DNA of 64,000 bases from positions 1-64,000 of the forward strand of contig VZSF01000640.1 of the NCBI GenBank assembly GCA_013398295.1. Direction: 5' to 3'. Within the stretch, counting starts at the first letter, position 1. Each line of letters opens with the position of its first letter. The position numbers were made by a program, and so were the translations under genes. This document shows positions 37,836 through 48,513 of the stretch, one piece after another. This DNA comes from Chionis minor. Its lineage: Eukaryota; Chordata; Aves; Charadriiformes; Chionididae. The notes under the pieces are model-generated. The model saw nothing but the letters and a program-made list of their open reading frames with translations, was not told the origin of the DNA and searched no databases.

Positions 37836-38604
37836 CTCACCATTTGCACGCACTCTGAAGGCTGCACCTGGTTTATGTTAAAGCACTGTGGTTACACCAG
37901 GTGGATTCCACCATCCCTTCTCACTGAGCCTGGAGACCTTGCCAAGGCACATCCCAGGCTCAGAAGCTGTCCCGAGCCCAGGAGCCCCACATGCTTTCGA
38001 TTCCAGTTTTGCAGGCTGCTAAAAGCAGGAGGATTGATCAACAAGAGAAAAGCCTGGGCTGTTAGATGGTTATTGCTTTGCCTTTCAAGCCAAGCGTGTC
38101 TCAGTTTGCCAAGAAATGGATGGGCTGTGCTGAGCCCCTGTGAGAGGACAGAGGCTGTGCAAGCCTGAGTTAGTACCATGCACAGGGGTGGTCAGAGCCC
38201 ACAGGAATCTATTCAGGCCAGTGGGCTCAGAACCAGGCTTCTGTAACCAACCCTTCTGCATCACCTCCTACTTCAAGCCCTCAAATTTCGCTTTTCCCTT
38301 TGCAAGCAAGCTTGGATAGCAGCATCTGCTTACCTCTAGCCCCATGCACATCCCTTGCATATGGCAGCAGGGAAGAAGCTTGAGACAAGGCATTGGCACA
38401 CTGCATCCAACTAGGTGGGCACTGGCCAACAGACTTTCCTGAGCTGTGCAGGTGTTTCTTGTTCACAAAGCTGTGGAACTTAATAAGCTGCTTAAATCTA
38501 GCTCCAAGGAGCCCCTAATCACACCCAGTCTTTCTCCTGGGGGAGTGATGCTGCTCTGCATCTCTCCAGCATGAGCAGGACATGCTCACCTGCTTCCCAC
38601 CAGC

Positions 38605-39401
38605 TCACTCGTGCTCAAAGAACTCATGGCAAGCAGCAGTGACCATCGCAATGAAGGCTACAAACTCCTGGAAGTCGCACTCTGCATCCCCATTGCTGTC
38701 CAGAGCCTCCATGACTTTGTCCACAGTCTCCTGGTCTTTGATCTCCTGAAGGGATAGAAATAGGCAGTGAAAGTGGAAGAGGATCAGAACAAGGCCCAGA
38801 CAGTAGCATGTCCTTGCTTCTCATGTGTTCTAATGGCTGAGCCTTTGTTCAGACACATCCCAAATAGCTTGTTGCTGTTTCCTGTCTGTGTTGGGGCACT
38901 GCCCTGTGCCTGCATCAGCATCTGTGCAACAGCAGCCCTCCTGAAGTGGGAGTCACAGCCACAGCTGTGCCACTGGGAAGAGACATGCTGGGCCCCTTGG
39001 GGCAAGGCTGTCCCCCCTTCCCAGGGAAGGAGATTTCCCTAGTATACAACGCCAACACCAGCCCCTAATGCAGGCTGTTGCCCTTGTCCTGCCACCTGCT
39101 GCTCCCACAGAGCTGGAGCAGTGTTTAACGCACCGCCGTTTGAAAAAAAAAACCCTTCCCTTGTGCTTGCTTTCCATGGGAGATGGAGTTAGTGGAGCCC
39201 AGCAGCTGCTTGACATGATTCCCTGAGCACAGCTGGGCATGCTGTGCAGAGGGCAATACTTACACTGAGGAAATGGGTTAAATCATTGTTAATGAGCTCC
39301 TTCAGTTGCGATTTCTTCAGCTTGTACTTGTCTCCCTCCTTCCCTGAGTACTGGTGGAAGGCATCAATGATAGCAGTCATGGCCTTCTCCAGCTCAGACA
39401 T
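38605..39401 (-). CDS. S100B: S100B, EF-hand calcium-binding protein, 2 coding exons, complete
   Basis: Exon with ATG: 39401-39264 (46 codons, 'MSELEKAMTAIIDAFHQYSG' to 'LTHFLS', donor GTAAGT). Final exon: 38745-38605 (46 codons plus TGA, ending 'ACHEFFEHE'). The total of 92 residues is exactly the S100B length. The N-terminal S100 pseudo-EF loop is 'SGKEGDKYKLKKSQL'; the C-terminal canonical EF loop is 'DSNGDAECDFQE', with ligands D, N, D, E and E. A 15-base 5' UTR piece (39416-39402) follows an AG acceptor, so at least one non-coding exon lies upstream. S100B is a homodimeric Ca/Zn-binding protein abundant in glia, acting inside and outside cells. Tyr stands where mammals have zinc-ligand His25 (numbered without Met). 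The gene converges on the zinc-finger gene and diverges from LSS. Confidence 0.97.
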
Positions 39402-39416
39402 GGTTGCAGCACGGCC

Positions 39417-41454
39417 CTGAGGTCAGAGGAAGTGATGGGTGCGTTAGCCTGGGCAAGCTCCAGTGATGCCTTTTGCTCTGCAAGTGTAGCTGACCCAGGG
39501 CTCCCCCCACGCATCAGCAACCCTGGAGCCCATGTTCAAAACATGCTGCTGAAAAGCACTACTAGCAGCTCTTGCTTCAGGGATGAAGATCCTGAGAGAC
39601 CTTAGCCCTTCCACCGGGAGCTGTCAAGGCAAGAACTACAACATGAGGAGTGCCTGCTAAAGGACTGGCACGTGGCGGGAGCCGACACATCCTCTGGGAC
39701 TGATGGGAGTTTGGCTCCTTAGGTCTCTGTGTGGGCAGAGTGTAGGAGAGAAAACAAGGAGAAGCTGCAAAGCCCTGGTGGTTTCCAGCAAGGTGCTCAG
39801 GCATTTTCCATATGTGCCAACCTGGCTTGCAGGTGGCACCTTGTCACTTCACCTCTTCTTTGGCTCCTGCTGCTTAACCCATTGGTTTGTTCTCTGTGCT
39901 TGGGAGAGGGGCAGGCGTGGGTTTCATTTCTGCACATGGAGCTTCAGAAAGGTTTTGCTCTCCCCTCTGTCACAGGCACTCTTGCCTCTGCCTTTGTTGA
40001 CTGCAGGCCTGTCTCCAGCTGAGCTGTCAGGGGAACCCAGGCAGGAACCAGTTTTGATGAGTGCCAGCAGGACAAAATAAGCACATCTCCTCTAACCTCC
40101 CTCCTCCCATGCTTGATCTGGAGACCCTCTCAGGAATGTTAATAATTGGGATTGCAGTGTTTCCTGCAGATTTCAGAAAACAGACAAACCAAAGAGGCTG
40201 ATCAAAAAGGGAGAGATGCAAAACCACCTTCCCAAAAGCTGTTAAATGCACTGATGCTGGAGGTAAAAAAAAAAAAAAAAAAAAGTCTTATTGTCTGGAA
40301 CTCAGTTAATTCATACCCTGTGGATAAATGTCTCCAGTCCTGTGGCTTGGCTCCAGTTTCACCACCACAAGGCCCGATGCTGAAGGCATTGAATCTTATC
40401 CCACAGCCTCACTCTCAAGCTGATGCCCTCCCTCATGCAGTAGATGGTGTCCAAACTGCAAGACTGTTTCCAATCAAGTAGGAAATATTCCTAAAGCAAT
40501 TCATGCATGCTTCCCAACAGCTCTTAGCATGCTCGTGCCCTGACTGCACCAGGCTGAGCTAGCTGGCAGCTAGCAGCATTGCCTGCTTCCCGTCTGCGAG
40601 GCTGAGAAGTGTTTCAGCTCCCTGCTGTCCTCCAAGGTAGCGACAGAGCTCAGAGCTACAATGGTGCCCCCCCTCCCACGGCAGCAGCCCACCTGCTCCA
40701 GCAGCCAAGCACCTACCCTGGTATCCCCTGGTCACTCTCACCTCCCTGCTGGCGACGGGGGCTGTGGCACTTCAATGCAGTGCAGCTGGGCACCCCAGGC
40801 ACTCGATGGCTTCTTATGCCTGGAGGTGGAGGCGGAGACCCCCGGGCCCTACCTCAGCTGCCAATGGCAGCTGAAGGCGGGGGCATCCACAGCTGGGTGC
40901 TTGGCCCGCAGTGCGCTGCAATGCACACAAGAGCGCATTGACTTGCTGCCAGCCTGTGGCCACAGACGTGGGGGCCATTGCAGAGAAAGCCACTGTTGTG
41001 AGAATAAAAATAACTGGGAAGTTAGGAGAGTCGACCTGGCAGCATCGCTTGCGCTGCTGCTCTCGTCCACAGTAAAGGCAATGAATTGTGAGCCGTGGCT
41101 GGGTAGGCGTAGTCAGATCTGGGCTGGGGGCCTCAACACCTGCCCCAAGGTGCTCCACAGTCAGGGCTAGGCGTATGGGAATGATGGAGCCCTGCTTTCC
41201 CTGTGGGCCCTGACCCAGGGCTGCAGCACCCTATGGGGCAGAGGTTTTTCTTTGCATGTGACAGGAATGTTCATCACAGGAGCTTGTGCCCGTGGTCTCT
41301 TGTCCCTTCGCCGTGCACCTCTGAGACAGGTCTGGCTGTGTCTTCTCTGCCACCCTGTCAGCCTGGGGGACAACAGGATCCTTCATGGGGGAGTTGTGGT
41401 TGTTGATACAAACTGCAAGTGATTGAAGGACAGAGATAGCAGCAGCTCCTCCCT
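39417..41454. other. S100B upstream region / intron, nothing recognised
   Basis: It presumably contains the S100B 5' non-coding intron. Apart from a run of about 20 A at 40266-40285, I see no transposon, RNA gene or coding exon. The ORFs are GC-driven and lack splice logic or family matches. Confidence 0.5.
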
Positions 41455-41905
41455 GATGCGTACTAGGGGGACAGTGCCAAGTTCTGGGACATACCTGACC
41501 CTAGCCTCACAAAAAGCTGCATTAAGTGGCTTTGGGTTTGAAAGGTGCTCTCACAAGGCTGTCACCTTTTGTCGGGGGAACCTAGCAGGAAACCTCCTGC
41601 CTGCCTGTACCTGTTGTCCATGCCACAGCCGTGTGGGTGGCATTTCTCAGAAGTCCTCTGCCAGCCCCAGCAGCCACCACAGGCACTAAAAGCACTTTCA
41701 TTTAAAACCAGGAGCTCTAAGTTCCCCTCTCCACCACAGATCCTCTTGCAGGCTGGTACACAGACCCGATGGAGGTGATGCTTTGAGGGGGCCAGCGGGC
41801 AGCCCAGTAGAGAAGGGAGATCTGGAAAGGAGCAGGTAACAAGCAGCAAGAGCAGCAAGCAGCATCTTTAACCCAGACTGCTTCTGGTGGCGCAGTACAA
41901 GTGGG
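41455..41905 (-). repeat. Left arm of a long inverted repeat
   Basis: The reverse complement of this block matches 47800-48255. The core 41575-41862 appears identical to the core at about 47850-48140. Outside the core, matching continues with substitutions and indels on both sides. The core keeps an open frame in both arms (98 codons here), starting 'MLLLLLVTCSFPD' and rich in Cys. I do not call it a gene. Confidence 0.9.
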
Positions 41906-44900
41906 TGGTTGATAAACACAGATAACATGCTGAAGAAAGCAGGTTTTTGCTGTATTTCATTGCCTAGCTGTGCCATTTCCCACGAATGAGATGGGATGAG
42001 CCAAAGGTGAAGCTGTCTGCTACTACTGATGTTGCATGTTTCCATTTACACCTCTTTCACTGCAGCACAGGACCAATAATTGCTTTATGTCTTAGACCTT
42101 TGTTGAATTTCAGACCCAGTGCAACTTGGAACAGGTCACCACTGTTACCAAGAAGACAGGTTGGCAATACCCATGATAGAGAGCCCACAGATGTCATTTT
42201 GTTACCATGGTCATCTCCTGTGGAGAAATGTGAGGAGTATAAAAGCCTTATACATATGCTTGTGGGGAAGGATGAAGGTCTGGACTGCTTCAAAAGTGTC
42301 CCTTTAAAGAGACAAAGCGAGATTGCTGGGCAAGCACAGTCCCTGGCAGTTCCTATGTCTCCCAAAGCTACCACAGATGTGATCACTGAGACACTACCTA
42401 ACATGTTACGTAACAGTTTTTCACATAGCAGTGTGAAAGAAATCCATCCACATTGATCCTTTCCTTACATCAGCTCTTTAAAGTTTTTTGTAACAGCTTC
42501 AAACATTGGTTTGGGGAAAAATAGTTTCCCCAGTACTAAGCTTGATTATTTTCTGACTGTAAATATAGACCTGACCACTGAAATTCTAGCATTTAGGGCA
42601 TTGCAAAATGCAGCAGTTAATTTGTGCTCTCATTGGACTAGCAGGTATAGGAGGCACATATTTCGGCAGTGGTGTTTCTACAGTGGAGATATTTTGTCAA
42701 CAATCTTGCAATATCATCAAAGCACACCATCTCTAGACAGAGACAAGGTCCTAGCTCAGCCTCGTTAAACCATTTTCTGATGTCATTCCTGAAAGTGACC
42801 TTTTCTTAAAATGGAACAGAAAAATTAGTGTTTGGCAGATCAAAACCTGAACAGTCTTTAAATTATCTTTCCTGCTTATTCTTACTGTCCATTTCACCCC
42901 AAATCATTCTAACTTCTATATTTTACAGGGAACGATCTAGAATGATCTGCTGCACTGGCTGATAGGGTGGGAAGGAGCAGCAGGATCAGGTATGAACACC
43001 AGAAACCTTGGCCCTTTCCTGCCTCTGCTAATGAGCAGCTCCAGGCAACTTCCCTGATCCTTACCCAGGCTCATATCCTAGCAAAATCCTCTCCTGGCCT
43101 GGGCCATTCTGGGTCCAAGAGGTCTGGGCATAGGTGTGAGGCTGAGAACTGGCTGTACTTCTAGTGCTGCACAAAGAACTGCTTCCATTATTTTAAAATT
43201 CATGGCCGTTATCTTTCAACAGGAGACTGTAACCGTGGGGCTCTTTTCCTCAGGATCACCGCCTACTTGCCAGAGTTTTGGGTGATGTGTTTAAAGAATC
43301 AGAGGGTTTTACTGAGCCCAAGGCCAAGCAAAACACTTCAGCCCTCTGCCTGTCTCCCTCTCCTCAGTGCAACACAATGTGGGCTCTTCATAGCAGGCTC
43401 AGGGAGAAAAGCCAGTCTATTTCTTTGTCTCTCTGGTGTCCGTGGCACCAGGCTCTGCCAGACCACAAGACAAAGGCAGTGGTCATTGAACTGGGAGAAA
43501 AAAAGTAATGAAAGCAGAGGAATTTGTGTGGGAGGGGGAAGAAGCTGCTTCTGCCTCCACAGGGCTGTGCTCACAATCCCAGCACACAGAGCATTGCAGA
43601 AAGTGAGTTCCTCGGCTCTGTGCCATGGTTACTGTGTCCGTTTCTGAACCCAAACACGGCGGCCAGAGATTGGGCTACGGTCCTCATGGGAAGCCTCAAA
43701 TGATGCCTAGAAAGCAGAAACACCATGACATATCTGGGAATTGGGCTGGTGCTTGCTGAAGTTGTTGGAGGGAGATGATAGACTCAATTTAGTGCCCTGT
43801 ACATAGGTACAGGGGGACTGAGGGGATGTGTCTGCCCAGGAGGGACCTGCTGGGCTCTGCACCATCTCTACCAGCCCTGTGCAAATGCCACTTCTGCCTC
43901 TGCCTGAGGACTAGGAGACATTGGGCAGGCTCCATGGGTTCAGTAGTGGGTCTTTTTTGCTCCTGCAGAACACACCTGCAAGGTTTAGATGATGTCTCCA
44001 TCTTGGGAACCACAAGGTTCTACAAAGGTAGCTTTACATCCACCTTCATGTCATAAATCCTGGTTTCTAGCTAACTGCCATTTTCCCCAATCCCTTTCTA
44101 CCACCACTGTCCTCCCAGCACAACCATGTATTAGGGTTGTAGAGGAGCAGTGCTGGACCTTGCTGCTGGTCCACCAGGTACCATCATCTTGGCAGTTTTT
44201 GTGACCCCTTGAAGCACCGAATAGTGCTGCTGACACTGCAACAAATTCTGTGGAGTTGAAAACACTGGGACGCTCTTACCTTGTCGGAAGCACGGCCTTG
44301 AGCTTAGGTAAGTTCCTGGCTGAATTCAGCTGAAACAACAAGAGACTATTCTTAAGTTCATTAAAAAGATATATGAATATGTTCTCTATCAAACCTGCAC
44401 CAAGAGAAGGCATTACAGCATTGATGTCAAGTGTCTCCCCAGCCCCAGGTATAGACAGCAGCCCCATCAGGAGAGGGTTATAGGCTTGCTGGTGGTGCAG
44501 GGCTTGCTGTAGGCTCACACCCTGCTGGATGGAGCCAAGTTACCAGGGACAGAGGAAGCCATGGGGGTTTTTAAGCTGATTCTAAAACACCTGTGTTTCT
44601 GCTTAAAATATTTCTGCTGAAACAGTGACCATTTCAGGTCCCTCAAAGCATATTTAGTGGTCATATTTAGACTGTTTTGTAAAATCCCTTTGACCAGATC
44701 CTTTTAAATACAAACTAGATGATATCTCATGGCTTTAAAGTACCTTTGCAATTTTTACTCTAGCAGCATAACACACAGCAGTTGGCAGATAAGACCTTGT
44801 GAACTGAGTCTCATGTGCTGGACTGCAATAAAAGGGAGGAAGTTGTGACATTTGCTTTTGTGAGCTGATGGCATCCCTTTCTCAGGGGCTCACTTTCAGC

Positions 44901-47799
44901 TTCTAACATCTCCGGCAAGCAGAGTGCCCACAAAAAACAGGAACAGAGGATCATCCTGTTCCCTGTGGTCTAAGCCTCAGACATATAAAAACTAGTATAA
45001 AAATAATGCCCAGGTAACAGGAGTTTGTCAATTATTAAAAATAGAAGTTTCATAACTAAAATGGAATATCTAAGGCAGGCAGGTTTGACAGAAAAATAAA
45101 ATCAAGCGGTTCATCTTCCATCACTGCCCTTAGGGAAATATTACCATAAATTATCCAAAGATTTTAGCATCCACAAGGAATTGGAGATACTTACAGAAAG
45201 TTCATCTCAGGCAGATTCCTTATGATAATTTTTTTTTCTTAAACCAAAAATAAACAACAGTCTATTAAGCCCCAAATACAACACCAGTATCAGTGAACTT
45301 CTAGAGTTCCTTTTGTCTGTTTAAACCGTGCAAGAGAAGCAACACAGCTCTCCCTAGTGAGGACCAGTAGTATTAGGCACAAGTCAAAGTGCCATGCCAT
45401 CTTCATGCCATGACATTCCCCTGGAGGACTCCAGCACCATTGGTTGTTCAGACAAAATTCTGCTGTTACTGAATACAGCCTGAACCTGTGTGTGGCCTAA
45501 GCCTAGTTTATAAAATAAATACCAAACTAATTCTATAATTCCCAAATAAAATTATCATATCCTCACAAAATGATCCCCGAGGTTATGCTGGACATAAGTG
45601 AAGAGCTATTTGCTAGCGGAGGAGCAATTTAAATTCAACTTGTAGTGTGTAAATACAGTAAGTATTAATTCACAAGCATGTTTCTGTCCTGGGGTGCTGA
45701 TGGGTGCCACATTTGGGAGTAGCTCTTTTATCCCTGGGCACTCCTTGCTCCTTGAGGCCCCTGAGGACTGCTGTGCCAGACAGTGCACAGACATGGAGGT
45801 GGTCCCTGCCTCCAAGGCCTTAGAGTTAAGGTTGAATTTTGATCACAAGTATTTACAGCCATGAGTTTGGGCTTTTCTGCCTGAACTTTCCACTGTCTTA
45901 GCTTGATTTGATGTCACCTCTGCAGTAGGAGGAAAGCCAGGTCACTCTGAAAGGCAGCAGGAAGAAAAGCAGGAAGAAATTTTATCACCACATTTAAACA
46001 AGTATGCATTGAATTCCCATCCAGGCCTTCCAACACACAACAGCAGCAAGCAAAGCATCTTACATGCTTCTTTCCCAGATCAGGATTTATAGTGTGTGTT
46101 AGAAACAGTGCATTTCCTTGGAGGGACAGAGATGGTAAAAAAATGATGTCTGCAGGAGGAAAGGAAAGGGAAATTCATCCGTGCTGTGGATGTGCACTTC
46201 AAGTCTGTGCTTGCGCAGCTCTGGGATGCAACTACAGGGCCCAGCCTAAGTCAGGAGGGTTTGCCAGCCAGGCACGTTTCTGTCCCACAAGATCCCATTT
46301 GCAGCCCAGCTGAGGCCTGCCTCCTGCAAAGCAGTCCCTGACATCCCTCAGCTGCACACTTCTGCCAGTGATGCAGCCCCAGGTGTCCATCTGGCCCTGA
46401 GGGTTTCCCTGGCTCCTCATGCAACTCCTCCGACTCCCATTGGGTTTCCCTAGCTCATGGCACGATGCTGGGACCTTCCCAACCACCTGTGTGCCTGATG
46501 AAGTTTGTTCCTCCATTAAGGGAGCCCTCTTCAGCCCAAGGGATTTTGAAGGGCAAAAAACCACTTGCTCACTAGCCCAGGAAGGGAGTGCTGCCAAACA
46601 CAGGGCAGCATTGGGGGTGTTCGCAAAGACATGGGGGCATGTCACTGGGACAGGGCTGGATGGCAGGAGTTGTGCCACCTCCTCATAGACCTCATGGACT
46701 GCCACGGCAGCACCTGTGAGAGGCTTACACTCTCCTCTCCCCCAACACTGCACCCATCAAGGCAAGGTTCACAGTGGCGGTGCCTGACTCACCTCATCAC
46801 CTGATACCAGCTGTGAAACCAACACGCATCCTCACCCCAACCCTGAGATTGTTTTTGCAAGGGCTGGCAGACCCTCGTGCCTGTGACAGGATGTGCCACA
46901 TCTGTTCTCTTGTAGTCTCAGGTTACAGTACTTGTAAAGCATCACACGATGTTTCATAGGTGTCACTCTGGCCTGTCACACCCCTCCTCACCAGGGCAGT
47001 GCTCCAGTAATTTGCGGGTGCCTGCCACTTGGGGAGAGGTATGCTGAGAATGGTGCTGCTGGTGGCTGTGCTTTCAGAGGGTCCTGCCAGCATCGCCTCT
47101 GCTGGGGGCTTTTTTGCAGGTTCAGTGAGCGAAAGTGGCTCCCCCAGGCCACTGTGCCTGGTGAGGTGCAGGGAACCTGGGGAGCACAGGGGCAGTGGGA
47201 GAGTGGGTGCCTGTGAGTCAGGGTCTGGCACTGCACCAAGACATGGTGTCTCCAAGCCCTTGTGGTCCACAAGGACATGGACTGGGCACCCAGACTCGGA
47301 TGGAGTTGGTTTATTATTTACATAAATGATGGAAACCACATGCCCGGGCTTTGAGATTGCACAGAGGTTGGCACAGTGACTCTTAAGGTTGGTGCTGCCA
47401 CCCAAAGGGACAGGGCGGCTGTCAGAGTCTGCAGGGGGCTGGTACTTCTGGGGAAACAAGTGCAATCTCTGTGCCTGGGGCAGTCACATAGGGCAAAGGA
47501 GCTGGGTCCTGGCTGTTGGCAGGGTGACAATATCCCCATGACAGGAGGTGCTGCAAGGAGAGGGATGCATGCAGGGATGGGTGCAGTGGCATGTCCCCAT
47601 GGAGCCAGGCGCAACAACACCACAGCATGCCCTGGGGCCAGGCGTCAGAGCTGGTTATGCAGCTGAGGCCACCAGGTCCCAAGGCCTATGCCTATGGAGG
47701 CAAGGCCAGGCTCATGGCCCATGTCCACCTATGTGAAGGTGTACCCTCAGGCGGAACTACCAATGCTAAACAGTGAAAAGCTGTCAACGCCCACTCCAT
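41906..47799. other. 5.9-kb spacer between the inverted arms, no supported gene
   Basis: Mostly unremarkable single-copy sequence. It contains 46.2-47.7 kb, a GC-richer stretch with overlapping chance ORFs on both strands. A minus-strand donor-like CAAG|GTAAGA at 44280 might end a non-coding S100B exon. No transposon was recognised. Confidence 0.5.
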
Positions 47800-48255
47800 T
47801 GGGTGTGTGTCCATCAACCACCCACTTGCCCAGCACCACCATGAGCTGCTGCTCTTGCTGCTTGTTACCTGCTCCTTTCCAGATCTCCCTTCTCTACTGG
47901 GCTGCCCGCTGGCCCCCTCAAAGCATCACCTCCATCGGGTCTGTGTACCAGCCTGCAAGAGGATCTGTGGTGGAGAGGGGAACTTAGAGCTCCTGGTTTT
48001 AAATGAAAGTGCTTTTAGTGCCTGTGGTGGCTGCTGGGGCTGGCAGAGGACTTCTGAGAAATGCCACCCACACGGCTGTGGCATGGACAACAGGTACAGG
48101 CAGGCAGGAGGTTTCCTGCTAGGTTCCCCCGACAAAAGGGGGGTGTTGCAGTAACTGATCAGGTGACAGCCTTCTGAGAGCACCTTTCAAACCCAAAGCT
48201 TTTCTTGAGGGCAAAGCACGCCCCAGAACTTGGCACTGTCCCCCCAGGAGGGGTA
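47800..48255 (+). repeat. Right arm of a long inverted repeat
   Basis: Inverted copy of 41455-41905; the core is about 47850-48140. It ends about 260 bp before the LSS start codon, at the edge of the LSS CpG island. Both arms carry the end segment 'CCAGAACTTGGCACTGTCCC', but the sequence just inside it differs by indels between arms. Confidence 0.9.
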
Positions 48256-48259
48256 AGGG

Positions 48260-48513
48260 CGGAGAAGGCGGAGGTGGTGGCCGACGAGAGGCAGCCGGGC
48301 TGCCTCGGGGGCGCACAGCGAAGCGACAAGCGCCTCTGGCGGCGGACGGGGACCTTCCCGTCACGGTCCATACCGAGACCGGTCCGCGGGGGAGGGGCCT
48401 AGGGGCGGGGCTGTCCGCCCAGCTCCGCGGCTCCATTGGCTGCCGGCCGTGAGGCGATGTCGGCCCAGGGCGGTGCGGGCCTCCACCCGGACGTGGTGCA
48501 GAGGGGGACAGCG
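48260..48513 (+). promoter_or_regulatory. LSS: LSS CpG-island promoter with GC box and inverted CCAAT box
   Basis: A GC-rich block directly upstream of LSS. It contains the Sp1-type GC box GGGGCGGGGC at 48402-48411 and an ATTGG (inverted CCAAT, NF-Y type) at 48435-48439, 75 bp before the ATG. Sp1 and NF-Y sites usually accompany SREBP elements in sterol-gene promoters. I did not find a convincing SRE. No TATA box is seen. Confidence 0.65.

Noticed and set aside
46500..46570. Weak third copy of the inverted-arm end segment
   Set aside because: Only a few short matches (CCCAAG...TTGAAGGGCAAA) to 48190-48225; not distinguishable from chance by eye.
46232..47682. Minus-strand frames of 173, 180 and 101 codons in the inverted-arm spacer
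   Set aside because: They overlap plus-strand frames of similar size and have no splice pattern, start context or domain; GC-rich chance is more likely.
48457..48513. Upstream ATG as LSS start
   Set aside because: It is in frame but adds residues not found in the family N-terminus; the 48514 ATG with the 81-bp intron fits better. Kept as an alternative in the LSS entry.
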